This document shows, in pieces, positions 35,490 to 43,008 of a DNA stretch of 64,000 nucleotides. The translations under genes were made by a program, and so were the position numbers. Origin of the DNA: Sphingomonas sp. (GTDB lineage: Bacteria > Pseudomonadota > Alphaproteobacteria > Sphingomonadales > Sphingomonadaceae); NCBI RefSeq assembly GCF_030145815.1, contig NZ_JAIXHL010000008.1, positions 1 to 64,000 of the forward strand, read 5' to 3'. Under the pieces are notes generated by a model that made no database searches, was not told the DNA's origin, and saw only the letters and a list, made by a program, of their open reading frames with translations. Positions within the stretch are counted from its first letter, which is position 1. Every line of letters begins with the position of its first letter.

Positions 35490-35843
35490 TTATTCTCCCT
35501 TCAGCGCGCGCTTGAGCGTGTCGATGCGGCCGTTGAGGAAGGCGAGCGTCGTCTGATAGGCGACGGCATTCTCGGCGAACGCGGTCTGTTCGGTGGCGAG
35601 CTCGACGGTGTTGCCGTCGAGGCTGGGCTGCAGCGGCACGCGATATTTGGTCGCACCCGAGATCGGATCGGTGCCGGCCATGCCGGGCGTTTCGATCGCA
35701 TTCAGTGCTTCGCGAAAGTCGATGTCCTTCGCCTTGAAGCCGGGGGTCGAGGCGTTCGCGATGTTCGACGCGAGCACGCCCATGCGCTGCGAACGCACCT
35801 GAAGCGCCGCGCCGTGCACCCCGAAGAGACTGTTGCTGCCCAT
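35490..35843 (-). CDS. flgB: Flagellar proximal rod protein FlgB
   Basis: FlgB is the first rod subunit after FliE. ATG 35843 gives a 117-residue protein starting MGSNSLFGVHGAALQVRSQR with the rod signature LASNIANASTPGFKAKDIDF. GAGGA lies 8 bases upstream. An ATG five codons earlier is possible. It is the first gene of the twelve-gene flgB-to-motB unit, and a perfect sigma-54 promoter ends 37 bases before this start. Confidence 0.95.
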   Translation of the reverse strand: MGSNSLFGVHGAALQVRSQRMGVLASNIANASTPGFKAKDIDFREALNAIETPGMAGTDPISGATKYRVPLQPSLDGNTVELATEQTAFAENAVAYQTTLAFLNGRIDTLKRALKGE

Positions 35844-35879
35844 ATTGACGGTCCTCATGCCAATGTTCGGACGGTTCCT

Positions 35880-35896
35880 AGCAATGGGCGTGCCAG
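35880..35896 (-). promoter_or_regulatory. Sigma-54 promoter of the flgB-motB operon
   Basis: On the minus strand CTGGCACGCCCATTGCT matches every fixed position of the -24/-12 consensus YTGGCACGNNNNTTGCW. The GG (35894-35893) and GC (35882-35881) are exactly 10 bases apart. Transcription should begin near 35869, leaving a leader of about 26 bases before flgB. It requires RpoN and an activator ATPase such as the one encoded at 46349. Confidence 0.9.
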
Positions 35897-35948
35897 TTTG
35901 CGGGGAGCGGGCCGGAATCGCCGCATTTGCCGTTTTGGCGAGTAGGGG

Positions 35949-35996
35949 CGGCAAGGATTTGCCGGGCGGCGGCGGCGGATTTGCCGCTTTTGCCGG
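35949..35996. promoter_or_regulatory. Candidate activator-binding site between divergent sigma-54 promoters
   Basis: CGGCAA-GGAT-TTGCCG (35949-35964) is a perfect palindrome, followed by further TTGCCG (35980) and TGCCGG (35991) half-sites. It lies about 70 bp from the -12 element of the flgB promoter and about 75 bp from the -24 element of the opposing promoter, a good position for an enhancer serving both. The same palindrome occurs near two other sigma-54 promoters (38596 and 53408). Confidence 0.6.
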
Positions 35997-36037
35997 TCAG
36001 GCGTGCGCTTGCCGGGGTTTCCCACCCGGGGCGCGAA

Positions 36038-36054
36038 TTGGCCCGGCGCTTGCA
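36038..36054 (+). promoter_or_regulatory. Sigma-54 promoter of the second motAB-flgA unit
   Basis: TTGGCCCGGCGCTTGCA keeps GG (36040-36041) and GC (36052-36053) exactly 10 bases apart and the TTGCA -12 box. It differs from the ideal -24 box at one position. The predicted start of transcription is about 36065, within a few bases of the motA-like ATG codons at 36061 and 36067. Confidence 0.75.
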
Positions 36055-36066
36055 GAGCATATGCGC

Positions 36067-36753
36067 ATGAATAGTGCCGCACCCACCGATCTCGCCGCGC
36101 TGGCCCCGCTCGACGCATCCGTGCTGCTCGACCCGCTGGCGCTGGCCATCGTGCTGGGCGGAACGGCGATAAGCGTGCTGCTGCGCCACCGTCTGGCCGA
36201 TGTCGGGCGTGGGTTGGTTGCACTCAAGACGCTGCTGCGCCGCCCGTTCGACGCCGCGCAGCTGATCGCGCAGGCCGGGTCGCTTGAGAAGATTGCCAAG
36301 CGCCACGGGCTGATCGCGCTCGACCGGTCGGTGATCGACGATTCCGACATGGCCGCAGCAGTCGCGGCGGCAGTCGATGGCGCAACTCCGTCCGAGATCG
36401 AGGCAGTCATCCGCGACCGCGTAGCGACCCGCGTCGAACGCCACCGCGCGGTGATCGAACTGTGGAGCGGTGTCGCCGAGGCCGCGCCCGCCATGGGGCT
36501 GATCGGCACGATCCTGGGCCTCGTCCGCATGTTCGCCGCAATGGATAACCCGGACCGCATCGGCGCGGCGATGGCGGTGGCGTTGCTCGCTACCCTTTAT
36601 GGCGCGCTGCTCGCCAACCTCGTCGCCATGCCGATCGTCGCGCGACTGAAGCGGCTCGCGCGGGTCGAAGCGGCCGAACGGCTGCGGCTGGCGGCCCCGC
36701 TGGCGCGCCTCGCCACGCTCGAACGCGCGCGCAAACGCGAGATCGCGGCTTGA
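36067..36753 (+). CDS. Second MotA-like protein (MotA/TolQ/ExbB superfamily)
   Basis: This 228-residue protein has a superfamily layout: an N-terminal membrane helix (LDPLALAIVLGGTAISVLL), a cytoplasmic region, then two late helices with AAPAMGLIGTILGLVRMFAAM and AVALLATLYGALLANLVA. It is about 60 residues shorter than the MotA at 26150, so it is a distinct stator-type protein. ATG 36067 is preferred over 36061 because the predicted sigma-54 transcript starts about 36065. It may be nearly leaderless. The next gene encodes the matching MotB-like partner. Confidence 0.8.
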   Translation: MNSAAPTDLAALAPLDASVLLDPLALAIVLGGTAISVLLRHRLADVGRGLVALKTLLRRPFDAAQLIAQAGSLEKIAKRHGLIALDRSVIDDSDMAAAVAAAVDGATPSEIEAVIRDRVATRVERHRAVIELWSGVAEAAPAMGLIGTILGLVRMFAAMDNPDRIGAAMAVALLATLYGALLANLVAMPIVARLKRLARVEAAERLRLAAPLARLATLERARKREIAA

Positions 36754-37292
36754 GCGCGGCGCTGACCCCGGACAGCTGGGACGAGATCGCCCCGGCGCGA
36801 TCGGTGTGGCTGATCACGCTCGCCGATCTGGCGCTGCTGCTGGTCGGATTCTTCGTCCTGCTCCAGGCGCATCGTGAGGCGGATCGCGCGCGGCTCTTCG
36901 CGGGCTTGCGTAACGGCTTCGGGGTCGAAGCACCGGCCCCGATCGACCCCATGGCGGTCGCCCGTGCGCGGGTCGATGGCTATGCCCCGGGCAGCGCCGA
37001 TGCGGACCTCGCCGCCACGATCGCCTGGGCACGCGATGTCGCGCGCGACAAACGCACTGCCATCACCATCACCGGATCGACCGCGCCGACCGGCGATGTC
37101 GATCCGCGAACTGGCAGCGCCGCCATCCTCGCCGCTGATCGCGCGCGGACCGTCGCTGCGGCTTTGGTCGCACAGCGCGCGGTGTCGCCCGACCGCCTGA
37201 TCCTTCGCATCGCGCCCGGCCATCGCCGTGCTGTGACGCTCTCCGTCGGCTTTGCTGGCGATCCCGAACTTCAAGCTGGAGATCCGCAATGA
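36750..37292 (+). CDS. Second MotB-like protein with degenerate OmpA-type domain
   Basis: The 180-residue product has a single N-terminal helix with an ion-path-type Asp (Asp26 in ITLADLALLLVGFFVLL), as in MotB. Its C-terminal half resembles an OmpA domain only loosely. The segment ILAADRARTVAAALVAQRAV replaces the usual peptidoglycan-binding motif, and the conserved Asn and HTD/GHTD pattern are missing. It starts at TTG 36750 overlapping the motA-like stop (TTGA), and its stop overlaps flgA. It is probably an accessory or alternative stator subunit. Anchoring to the wall is doubtful. Confidence 0.75.
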   Translation: MSAALTPDSWDEIAPARSVWLITLADLALLLVGFFVLLQAHREADRARLFAGLRNGFGVEAPAPIDPMAVARARVDGYAPGSADADLAATIAWARDVARDKRTAITITGSTAPTGDVDPRTGSAAILAADRARTVAAALVAQRAVSPDRLILRIAPGHRRAVTLSVGFAGDPELQAGDPQ

Positions 37293-37798
37293 TCGCACTC
37301 CTGATCGCCCTGTCCGGCCCGACCGGGGCCTTTCAATCGACCGAGGCGCTCGACCAGCTCGTCGAACGCTTTGCCGGAGCCCCGATCGGCGCCGAGGGCG
37401 GCGCGCGCGCGGCTGTAGACAAGCGCCTCAAGCTCGCACCGTGCGACACGCCGCAGCTCAGCTGGCGTTCGGCAGCCGAGGATGCGGTGGTGATCCGCTG
37501 TCAGGGTCCGCAGCAATGGCGCGTGTTCGTGCCGGTCAACGCCCTGCCCAAGGCTGCTGCGCCCACCGCGGCCACGCCTTCTCCGGTCGCGGCCAAGGTC
37601 GAATTCGTGATTCGTCGCGGCGATCCGGTGATGCTGGAGGCGGGTGCCGCCGGCTTCTCGATCACGCGCGAAGGGCTGGCGATGGCCGACGCTGCGGTCG
37701 GTGGTCGCGTGCTGGTCAAGACCGACGACAAACGCCCGCCGGTTGCCGCAATTGCGCTGGCCCCAGGCCGCGCGAAACTGCCCGGTTTCGGGGATTGA
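37289..37798 (+). CDS. flgA: Flagella basal body P-ring formation protein FlgA
   Basis: FlgA is the periplasmic chaperone for FlgI P-ring assembly. The 169-residue product has a short signal-like N-terminus. Its C-terminal SAF domain contains FVIRRGDPVMLEAGAAGFSITREGLAM in two parts and VGGRVLV. The C-terminus typical of longer FlgA proteins is trimmed. ATG 37289 overlaps the previous stop by four bases. Its ring substrate FlgI is on the opposite strand at 29698. Confidence 0.88.
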   Translation: MIALLIALSGPTGAFQSTEALDQLVERFAGAPIGAEGGARAAVDKRLKLAPCDTPQLSWRSAAEDAVVIRCQGPQQWRVFVPVNALPKAAAPTAATPSPVAAKVEFVIRRGDPVMLEAGAAGFSITREGLAMADAAVGGRVLVKTDDKRPPVAAIALAPGRAKLPGFGD

Positions 37799-37806
37799 AT
37801 AGCTTC

Positions 37807-37970
37807 ATTCCTCCCCTGCGCCGCAGGGGAGGTGGCGCCGAAGGCGACGGAGGGGCCGCCCCGCAGAGGGCGGAATTTGCCGAGATGCCGACGGCTGTCT
37901 GCGCAGCCGCCCCTCCACCACCCGCTGCGCGGGCGGTCCCCCTCCCCTGAGCAAGCTCAAGGGAGGAATA
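37807..37970. repeat. Long palindromic element, family A copy 1
   Basis: The element begins ATTCCTCCCC and ends with the complementary GGGAGGAAT, with several inner hairpins (CTGCG/CGCAG, GGGGCCGCC, GGCTGTCTGCGCAGCC). It shares its order of blocks, including GCGGAATTTGCCGAG and CTGTCTGCGCAGCCGCCCCT, with the copy at 44402-44571. It separates flgA from flgM. Confidence 0.85.
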
Positions 37971-37997
37971 AAAATTCGCCGCCCCTGCATTTTTTCC

Positions 37998-38024
37998 TAA
38001 AGCTCCCCGTCAAAGCGTCGTTTT
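37998..38024 (+). promoter_or_regulatory. Weak sigma-28-like promoter before flgM
   Basis: TAAAGCTC (37998-38005), an 11-base spacer and GTCGTTTT (38017-38024) resemble the sigma-28 pattern TAAAGTTT-N11-GCCGATAA, with six and four matches of eight. flgM is often under dual flagellar control, so the placement is reasonable, but the -10 part is poor. Confidence 0.35.
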
Positions 38025-38055
38025 CGCGTATGTCCGCAGAAAAAGGGTCGCAGAC

Positions 38056-38340
38056 ATGGTGGATCCAGTCGGCTTTAAGCCTGCATCACTCGCCCCTCGG
38101 CTCACGCCGGTGGCCGCTGCCGCGCCCGTGCGGTCGGTGGAAGGGGCAACGCAAGCTGCCACGACCAGTGCCGCCGCGTCGCTGACGCAGTCGGCGGCGG
38201 CCAGCGCCCCGGTCGATGCCGAGCGGGTCGCGCGGATCAAGAAGGCGATTGCCGATGGCAATTTCCCGCTGGTCCCCTCGACCATCGCCGACCGGCTGCT
38301 CGCGCTCAAGCTCCAGTGGAACCCGAATGACGCGGCATGA
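38056..38340 (+). CDS. flgM: Anti-sigma-28 factor FlgM
   Basis: FlgM binds and holds FliA inactive until it is exported through the finished hook. The 94-residue protein has a low-complexity Ala/Ser-rich first half. The conserved sigma-binding C-terminal half reads VDAERVARIKKAIADGNFPL, then STIADRLLALKLQW. The partner sigma factor is at 41811. flgN overlaps its 3' end. Confidence 0.92.
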   Translation: MVDPVGFKPASLAPRLTPVAAAAPVRSVEGATQAATTSAAASLTQSAAASAPVDAERVARIKKAIADGNFPLVPSTIADRLLALKLQWNPNDAA

Positions 38341-38641
38341 CGCCCTGGTCCGCGTGATCGAGGCGCTCCACGCCGAGATCGCCGCGTTGAAGGCGAACGA
38401 CGTCGCCGCGCTCGAACGCGCGACGCGCGAGAAATTGATGGGGATCGAGGCGGTGGGGGCCGCCAATGACGACAATCCCGCGCTGTCGGGCGAGCTCAGG
38501 GCGCTCGCCGAGGAAGCGCACCGGCTCAACGAGAGCTGCCGCATCTATGTCAACCTGATGGCCGCCAATGTGCGGCGGCGGCTGACGGCACTGACCGGCA
38601 ATGATTTGCCGTCCTACCGGCCCGGACTTGCCGCCGGGTAG
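38327..38641 (+). CDS. flgN: Flagellar export chaperone FlgN
   Basis: FlgN is the cytoplasmic chaperone for FlgK and FlgL. The 104-residue, mostly helical product starts MTRHDALVRVIEALHAEI and keeps the FlgN pattern LKANDVAALERATREKL and RIYVNLMAANVRRRL. ATG 38327 overlaps the flgM stop by 14 bases. Its substrates are encoded in the opposite-strand operon. Assignment rests on size, helical pattern and the flgA-flgM-flgN order. Confidence 0.82.
   Translation: MTRHDALVRVIEALHAEIAALKANDVAALERATREKLMGIEAVGAANDDNPALSGELRALAEEAHRLNESCRIYVNLMAANVRRRLTALTGNDLPSYRPGLAAG
38596..38611. promoter_or_regulatory. Candidate activator-binding palindrome upstream of the flhA unit
   Basis: CGGCAA-TGAT-TTGCCG is the same 6-4-6 palindrome as at 35949, here in the 3' end of flgN. 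It is about 180 bp upstream of the -24 box of the sigma-54 promoter at 38788, a normal enhancer distance. Another TTGCCG half-site lies near 38629. Confidence 0.55.
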
Positions 38642-38649
38642 AAAGAAGA

Positions 38650-38771
38650 TGCGCGCACAAAGGCACAAAGCCACAAAGTGCGCTAATCTTCAGGTGATCG
38701 CGCCGGCTCCTGCCTAGGGCGGCTAGCGCCGCAGGCATTCAATCTTCGTGGCTTTGTGTCTTCGTGCGCGA
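38650..38771. repeat. Inverted-repeat element, family D
   Basis: Arms of about 27 bases (GCGCGCACAAAGGCACAAAG near 38651 and its near-complement ending CTTTGTGTCTTCGTGCGCG at 38770) enclose about 65 bases. AAG/CACAAAG-rich palindromes of this kind are common mobile-like intergenic repeats in proteobacteria. It ends 17 bases before the sigma-54 promoter at 38788, and part of it lies between the promoter and its proposed enhancer. Confidence 0.7.
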
Positions 38772-38787
38772 ACCCACTTTTCTTATT

Positions 38788-38804
38788 CTGGCACGGCTCT
38801 TGCT
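38788..38804 (+). promoter_or_regulatory. Sigma-54 promoter of the transglycosylase-flhA-fliA unit
   Basis: CTGGCACGGCTCTTGCT matches all fixed consensus positions, with GG at 38790-38791 and GC at 38802-38803. Transcription should start near 38815, 27 bases before the transglycosylase ATG. This makes sigma-28 production (fliA) depend on sigma-54. Confidence 0.9.
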
Positions 38805-38841
38805 GATCTCTCCGGACCCAAGGGGATGAGAAGCAAGGCCT

Positions 38842-39717
38842 ATGACCGTACCTTCGATCGGAGCCAGAACGAACGTCACCACGGCGATTGCGACGGCGAG
38901 CCAGAAGACCGGCATCGACTTCAACTATTTGCTCGGCCAGGCGCAGGTCGAAAGCGGCATGCGCGCCGATGCGCGCGCGCGCACCTCCAGCGCCACTGGC
39001 CTCTATCAGTTCATCGAACAAAGCTGGCTCGGCGTGATCAAGGATCATGGCGAGAAACATGGCCTGGGCTGGGCGGCGGACAGCATCCGCCAGACCGCCA
39101 ATGGCCGCTTCACCGTGTCCGACCCCGCGACGCGTCAGGCGATCCTGTCGCTGCGCAACGACCCGCAGGCCGCGTCGCTGATGGCGGCCGAACATGCCAG
39201 CGATAACAAGGACGCGCTGGAAGCATCTTTGGGCCGCGAAGCCACCGGCACCGACCTCTATATGGCGCATTTCCTGGGTCTTGGCGGCGCGCGCAAATTT
39301 CTGCGCGCCATGGATGCCGATCCGACCCGCGGCGCGGCGAGCCTGTTCCCCGCCGCCGCGCGCGCCAATCGCAACATCTTTTACGCCAGTGACGGGTCGC
39401 AGCGCACGCTCGGGCAAATCTATGAGCGCTTCGCCGGCAAGCTCGATCGCGGCGCCGCTGCGGTCGGCGCGACCGGCGCGGCATCGGGCAGCCTCGACGC
39501 CCGCTTCCAGACGCTCGTCGCCTCGCTCGGCGAGGATGTCGAAGTGGTGCTCGGCAATGACGCGGTCGGACAGGATCGCGGCTGGCTGACCACGCTCGAC
39601 CGGCTGGAAAACGCCGGACGGCTCAAGGCGTCGACGCTGCCAACCGTCAATCCGCTGCGCCCGACGCCGGAAACGGCGCGGCTTGCCTATCTCATGCTCG
39701 CGCAGATGGGGGCCTGA
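38842..39717 (+). CDS. Flagellar lytic transglycosylase (SLT domain, no signal peptide)
   Basis: The 291-residue protein has an SLT transglycosylase fold at residues about 25-170. The catalytic Glu37 lies in QAQVESGM, followed by SSATGLYQFIEQSWLG. Such enzymes cut peptidoglycan to let the rod pass. The N-terminus has no hydrophobic signal peptide, so export by Sec is unlikely and passage through the flagellar export gate is a natural alternative. It lies directly before flhA, while the flgJ gene lacks its muramidase half, so it probably supplies that activity. Confidence 0.87.
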   Translation: MTVPSIGARTNVTTAIATASQKTGIDFNYLLGQAQVESGMRADARARTSSATGLYQFIEQSWLGVIKDHGEKHGLGWAADSIRQTANGRFTVSDPATRQAILSLRNDPQAASLMAAEHASDNKDALEASLGREATGTDLYMAHFLGLGGARKFLRAMDADPTRGAASLFPAAARANRNIFYASDGSQRTLGQIYERFAGKLDRGAAAVGATGAASGSLDARFQTLVASLGEDVEVVLGNDAVGQDRGWLTTLDRLENAGRLKASTLPTVNPLRPTPETARLAYLMLAQMGA

Positions 39718-39723
39718 CCCGAC

Positions 39724-41814
39724 ATGAACGCACTTTCGCTCAAGGGCGGTATCCTCCCGGGCCTGCACAGCTTCGCGCTGCCCGTCGCTATTCTGGTGCT
39801 GGTGGGCATGATGGTCGTGCCGGTGCCGACCTTCCTGCTCGACGCCTTTTTCATCATGAACATCATCATCAGCCTTGCGGTGCTGATGGTGGCGCTCAAC
39901 GCGCAAAAGCCGCTCGATTTCTCCGCCTTCCCGACCGTTCTCCTCTTCGCGACGCTGTTCCGGCTAGGCCTCAATGTCGCATCGACCCGCGTCGTGCTGG
40001 GTCATGGTCATGAGGGCGAGGCGGCCGCCGGCCATGTGATCGAGGCGTTCGGGACGTTCATGATCGGCGGCGATTACATTGTCGGCCTGTTCGTGTTCGC
40101 GATCCTGATCATCATCAACATGATCGTCGTGACCAAGGGCGCCGGGCGCGTGTCCGAAGTGTCGGCGCGATTCACCCTCGACGCACTGCCCGGCAAGCAA
40201 ATGGCGATCGACGCCGACCTCAACGCCGGCCTGATTACCCCCGATGAAGCCAAAGCGCGCCGGATCGAGGTGTCGACCGAAGCCGATTTCTACGGCGCGA
40301 TGGACGGTTCGTCGAAGTTCGTGAAGGGCGATGCGGTCGCCGGCCTGCTGATCCTGTTCATCAACATCATCGGCGGCCTGATCCTCGGCCCGGTCAGCCA
40401 TGGGCTGACGCTGGGCGAGGCGGCGCAGACCTATGTGCTGCTCGCCATCGGTGACGCGCTGGTCGCGCAGATTCCGGCGCTGCTGCTGTCGATCGCCGCC
40501 GCCGCGATCGTGACGCGGGTTTCGGCGAACAAGGATCAGGACCTGACCGGCCAGATCGGCAGCCAGTTCGGCAGCCATCGCACCTGGACCCCGGTCGCGG
40601 CGATCACCGGCCTGCTGGCCTTCCTGCCCGGCATGCCCGCCCTTATCATCCTCCCCGCAGCGGCCGGTTCGGGTTACATGGCATGGAAGATGTGGCGCGC
40701 GAGCAAGCTGCCACCGCCCCCCGCCATCGTCGAGGCGGCCGAGCCGGTCGACCCCTCACGGATCGGCTGGGACGAGGTCACCGACAATATGCAGGTGATG
40801 ATCGACATCGGCTATGGGCTGGTGCCGCTGGTCGATGAACGGCGCGGCGGCGCGCTGATGGGCCGGATCACCGGCGTGCGGCGCCAGCTGTCGAAGGAAC
40901 TCGGCTTCGTCGTGCCGCAGGTTCGGGTCCGCGACGACATCAACATGGCTCCCTATGCCTATCGCATCGTCGTCGGCGGGGTGGTGATCGGGGAGGACAG
41001 CGTCTCGCCCGACGAGATGCTGGCGCTCGACACGGGTCAGGCGGTCGGCACCCTGCCGGGCAAGCGCGCCAAGGATCCGACCTTCGGCCTCGATGCGATC
41101 TGGATTTCGCCGGCCGACGCCGATGCCGCGACCGGGCAGGGCTGGCTGGTCGTCGATCCCGGCACGGTGATGGCGACGCACCTCAACCAGGCGCTGATCT
41201 CCAACGCCGCCGACCTGCTCGGCCCGGACGAGGTTCAGGCGCTGCTCGACGGGCTGCGCGAGCGTGCGGCGCAGCTGGTCGCCTCGCTCTCGCCCAACCC
41301 GCTGCCGATCACGACGCTGACCCAGGTGCTGCGCGGCCTGCTCGCCGAGAATATCCCGCTCAAGGAATTCCGCCGCATCGCCGCCGCGATCGCGCTCGCC
41401 GCGCAGCGCACCGCCGATGCCGACGAGATTATCGAGCTGATCCGCCCTGAACTCGGCCCGCTGATCATCCAGCGGCTGTGCGGAGTGCGCGAACCGCTGC
41501 GCGTGATGACGCTTGAGGGGCAGCTTGAGGCATTGCTGGGTCAGGCGATCCGTTCGGATCCGTCGAAGCGCCACACGATCGAGCCCGACCTTGGCCGCCG
41601 CATCGTCGATGCGCTCCAGCGCGCCGCCCAGCCGCTCGTCGCCGAGGCCAAGCCGTTCGCCCTCGTCGTCCAGCCGACGATCCGCATCGCGATCCGCAAA
41701 CTCGTCCGCACCGTCCTGCCCGATACCCCGGTGATGAGCTTCTTTGAAGTGCCCGAGGACAAGTCGGTCGAGGTCGTCGCCGTGATCGGCGCACCGGAGG
41801 CACTTGCCGCATGA
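39724..41814 (+). CDS. flhA: Flagellar export gate protein FlhA
   Basis: FlhA is the main export gate component. The 696-residue protein has eight expected N-terminal membrane helices, the conserved FHIPEP-type loop reading ARFTLDALPGKQMAIDADLNAG (in two overlapping parts), and a large cytoplasmic C-domain ending MSFFEVPEDKSVEVVAVIG. It follows the transglycosylase by 6 bases, and its end overlaps the fliA start (ATGA). Confidence 0.97.
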   Translation: MNALSLKGGILPGLHSFALPVAILVLVGMMVVPVPTFLLDAFFIMNIIISLAVLMVALNAQKPLDFSAFPTVLLFATLFRLGLNVASTRVVLGHGHEGEAAAGHVIEAFGTFMIGGDYIVGLFVFAILIIINMIVVTKGAGRVSEVSARFTLDALPGKQMAIDADLNAGLITPDEAKARRIEVSTEADFYGAMDGSSKFVKGDAVAGLLILFINIIGGLILGPVSHGLTLGEAAQTYVLLAIGDALVAQIPALLLSIAAAAIVTRVSANKDQDLTGQIGSQFGSHRTWTPVAAITGLLAFLPGMPALIILPAAAGSGYMAWKMWRASKLPPPPAIVEAAEPVDPSRIGWDEVTDNMQVMIDIGYGLVPLVDERRGGALMGRITGVRRQLSKELGFVVPQVRVRDDINMAPYAYRIVVGGVVIGEDSVSPDEMLALDTGQAVGTLPGKRAKDPTFGLDAIWISPADADAATGQGWLVVDPGTVMATHLNQALISNAADLLGPDEVQALLDGLRERAAQLVASLSPNPLPITTLTQVLRGLLAENIPLKEFRRIAAAIALAAQRTADADEIIELIRPELGPLIIQRLCGVREPLRVMTLEGQLEALLGQAIRSDPSKRHTIEPDLGRRIVDALQRAAQPLVAEAKPFALVVQPTIRIAIRKLVRTVLPDTPVMSFFEVPEDKSVEVVAVIGAPEALAA

Positions 41815-42551
41815 CCTACCAGCCCGCCCCGAACGAATTCGCGCTGACCTATGATCGCCGTGGCGACACGAAGCGGGACATGGACGCGCTCGTGCGCAAG
41901 CATATGCCGCTGGTCCGCCGGCTCGCCTGGCACGTGCATGGGTCGATGAGCACGCTGATCGATGTCGAGGACCTGGTCCAGATCGGGCTGGTAGCCTTGG
42001 TCGAGGCTGCGGCCAGTTTCGAGGATCGCGGCCTCGTCAGCTTCGACCAGTATCTCCACACCCGCGTGCGCGGCGCGATGATCGACGAACTGCGGCGGCA
42101 GGCGACGATCACGCGGGGCGCGATGAAGCGCCGCCGCGCCTATCAGGACGCGGTGACCGCGCTGACCGACGACGGGAAGCGCCCGGACGAGGCGGCGGTC
42201 GCATCGAAGCTGGGCGTCACCGTCGACAAATTGCGCAGCGACTATGCCAGCGCAGAGGCGGTACGGTTCGATTCGATCGACGATGTCTATTCGGACGAAG
42301 GCCCGTGGTTCATGTCCGACGAACCCGATGCGTTCGACCAGCTCGCCGACGCCGACCAGCGCGAGGCACTGATCGAAGCGATTTCGGAGCTGCCCGAGAA
42401 GGAGCAGCTGGTGGTGCAGCTTTATTATGTCGAGGAACTGAACCTCGAGGAAATCGGTCAGGTGCTCGGCGTCGGCGCCGCGCGCATCTGCCAGATCAAG
42501 AAGAGCGCGCATGATCGACTGAAAAAGGGGTTGATGCGCCGATTGGGGTAA
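41811..42551 (+). CDS. fliA: Flagellar sigma factor sigma-28 (FliA)
   Basis: FliA directs late flagellar transcription. The 246-residue protein shows region 2 (HMPLVRRLAWHVHG, then DVEDLVQIGLVALVEAA and SFDQYLHTRVRGAMIDELR), region 3 and region 4 (LPEKEQLVVQLYYVEELNLE, then IGQVLGVGAARICQIKK). Its antagonist FlgM lies 3.7 kb upstream, and a matching promoter is seen before fliC. Being last in the sigma-54-driven unit suggests a cascade. Confidence 0.96.
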   Translation: MTYQPAPNEFALTYDRRGDTKRDMDALVRKHMPLVRRLAWHVHGSMSTLIDVEDLVQIGLVALVEAAASFEDRGLVSFDQYLHTRVRGAMIDELRRQATITRGAMKRRRAYQDAVTALTDDGKRPDEAAVASKLGVTVDKLRSDYASAEAVRFDSIDDVYSDEGPWFMSDEPDAFDQLADADQREALIEAISELPEKEQLVVQLYYVEELNLEEIGQVLGVGAARICQIKKSAHDRLKKGLMRRLG

Positions 42552-42597
42552 CGCGCTTTTTGCGAGACAGTCGCGACTGGCGTGCTACGCAAGCGGG

Positions 42598-42951
42598 GTG
42601 CGTCGCCATCTCTATCTGATCGCCGGATTTATCTGTCTCGGCTTGGCCGTGATCGGCGCGATCCTGCCGGTGATGCCGACGACGGTGTTCGTGATCATGG
42701 CGGCCTATTGCTTCGCGCGCAGCTCGCCGCGTCTGGAACGCCGCTTGATCGAGCATCCGCGCTTTGGCCCGCACATCGTCCGCTGGCGCGAAAAGGGCGC
42801 GGTCAGCCGCAGCGGCAAGGTCGCGGCCAGCATCGCCTTTGCCGTCAGCATCGCGCTGACCCTCGCACTGACCGCGATGCCGTGGCCGCTGATCCCGATC
42901 GGCGCAGCGGTGGTGATCGGTGGCTGGCTATGGACCCGGCCTGAAGCCTGA
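42598..42951 (+). CDS. DUF454 (YbaN-like) inner-membrane protein
   Basis: The 117-residue protein has the DUF454 arrangement: an N-terminal helix (LYLIAGFICLGLAVIGAILP), the family motif LPVMPTTVFVIMAAYCFARSSPR, a polar middle with HPRFGPHIVRWREKGA, and two C-terminal helices. Function is unknown. Start GTG 42598 lies 46 bases after fliA. It is not known as a flagellar gene and may simply be trapped in the locus. Confidence 0.88.
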   Translation: MRRHLYLIAGFICLGLAVIGAILPVMPTTVFVIMAAYCFARSSPRLERRLIEHPRFGPHIVRWREKGAVSRSGKVAASIAFAVSIALTLALTAMPWPLIPIGAAVVIGGWLWTRPEA

Positions 42952-43008
42952 TGCCTTGCCCTGCGCGCAGTCCCCGTTAGGGTCGCGCGATCAGTTTGAG
43001 GGGTCACC

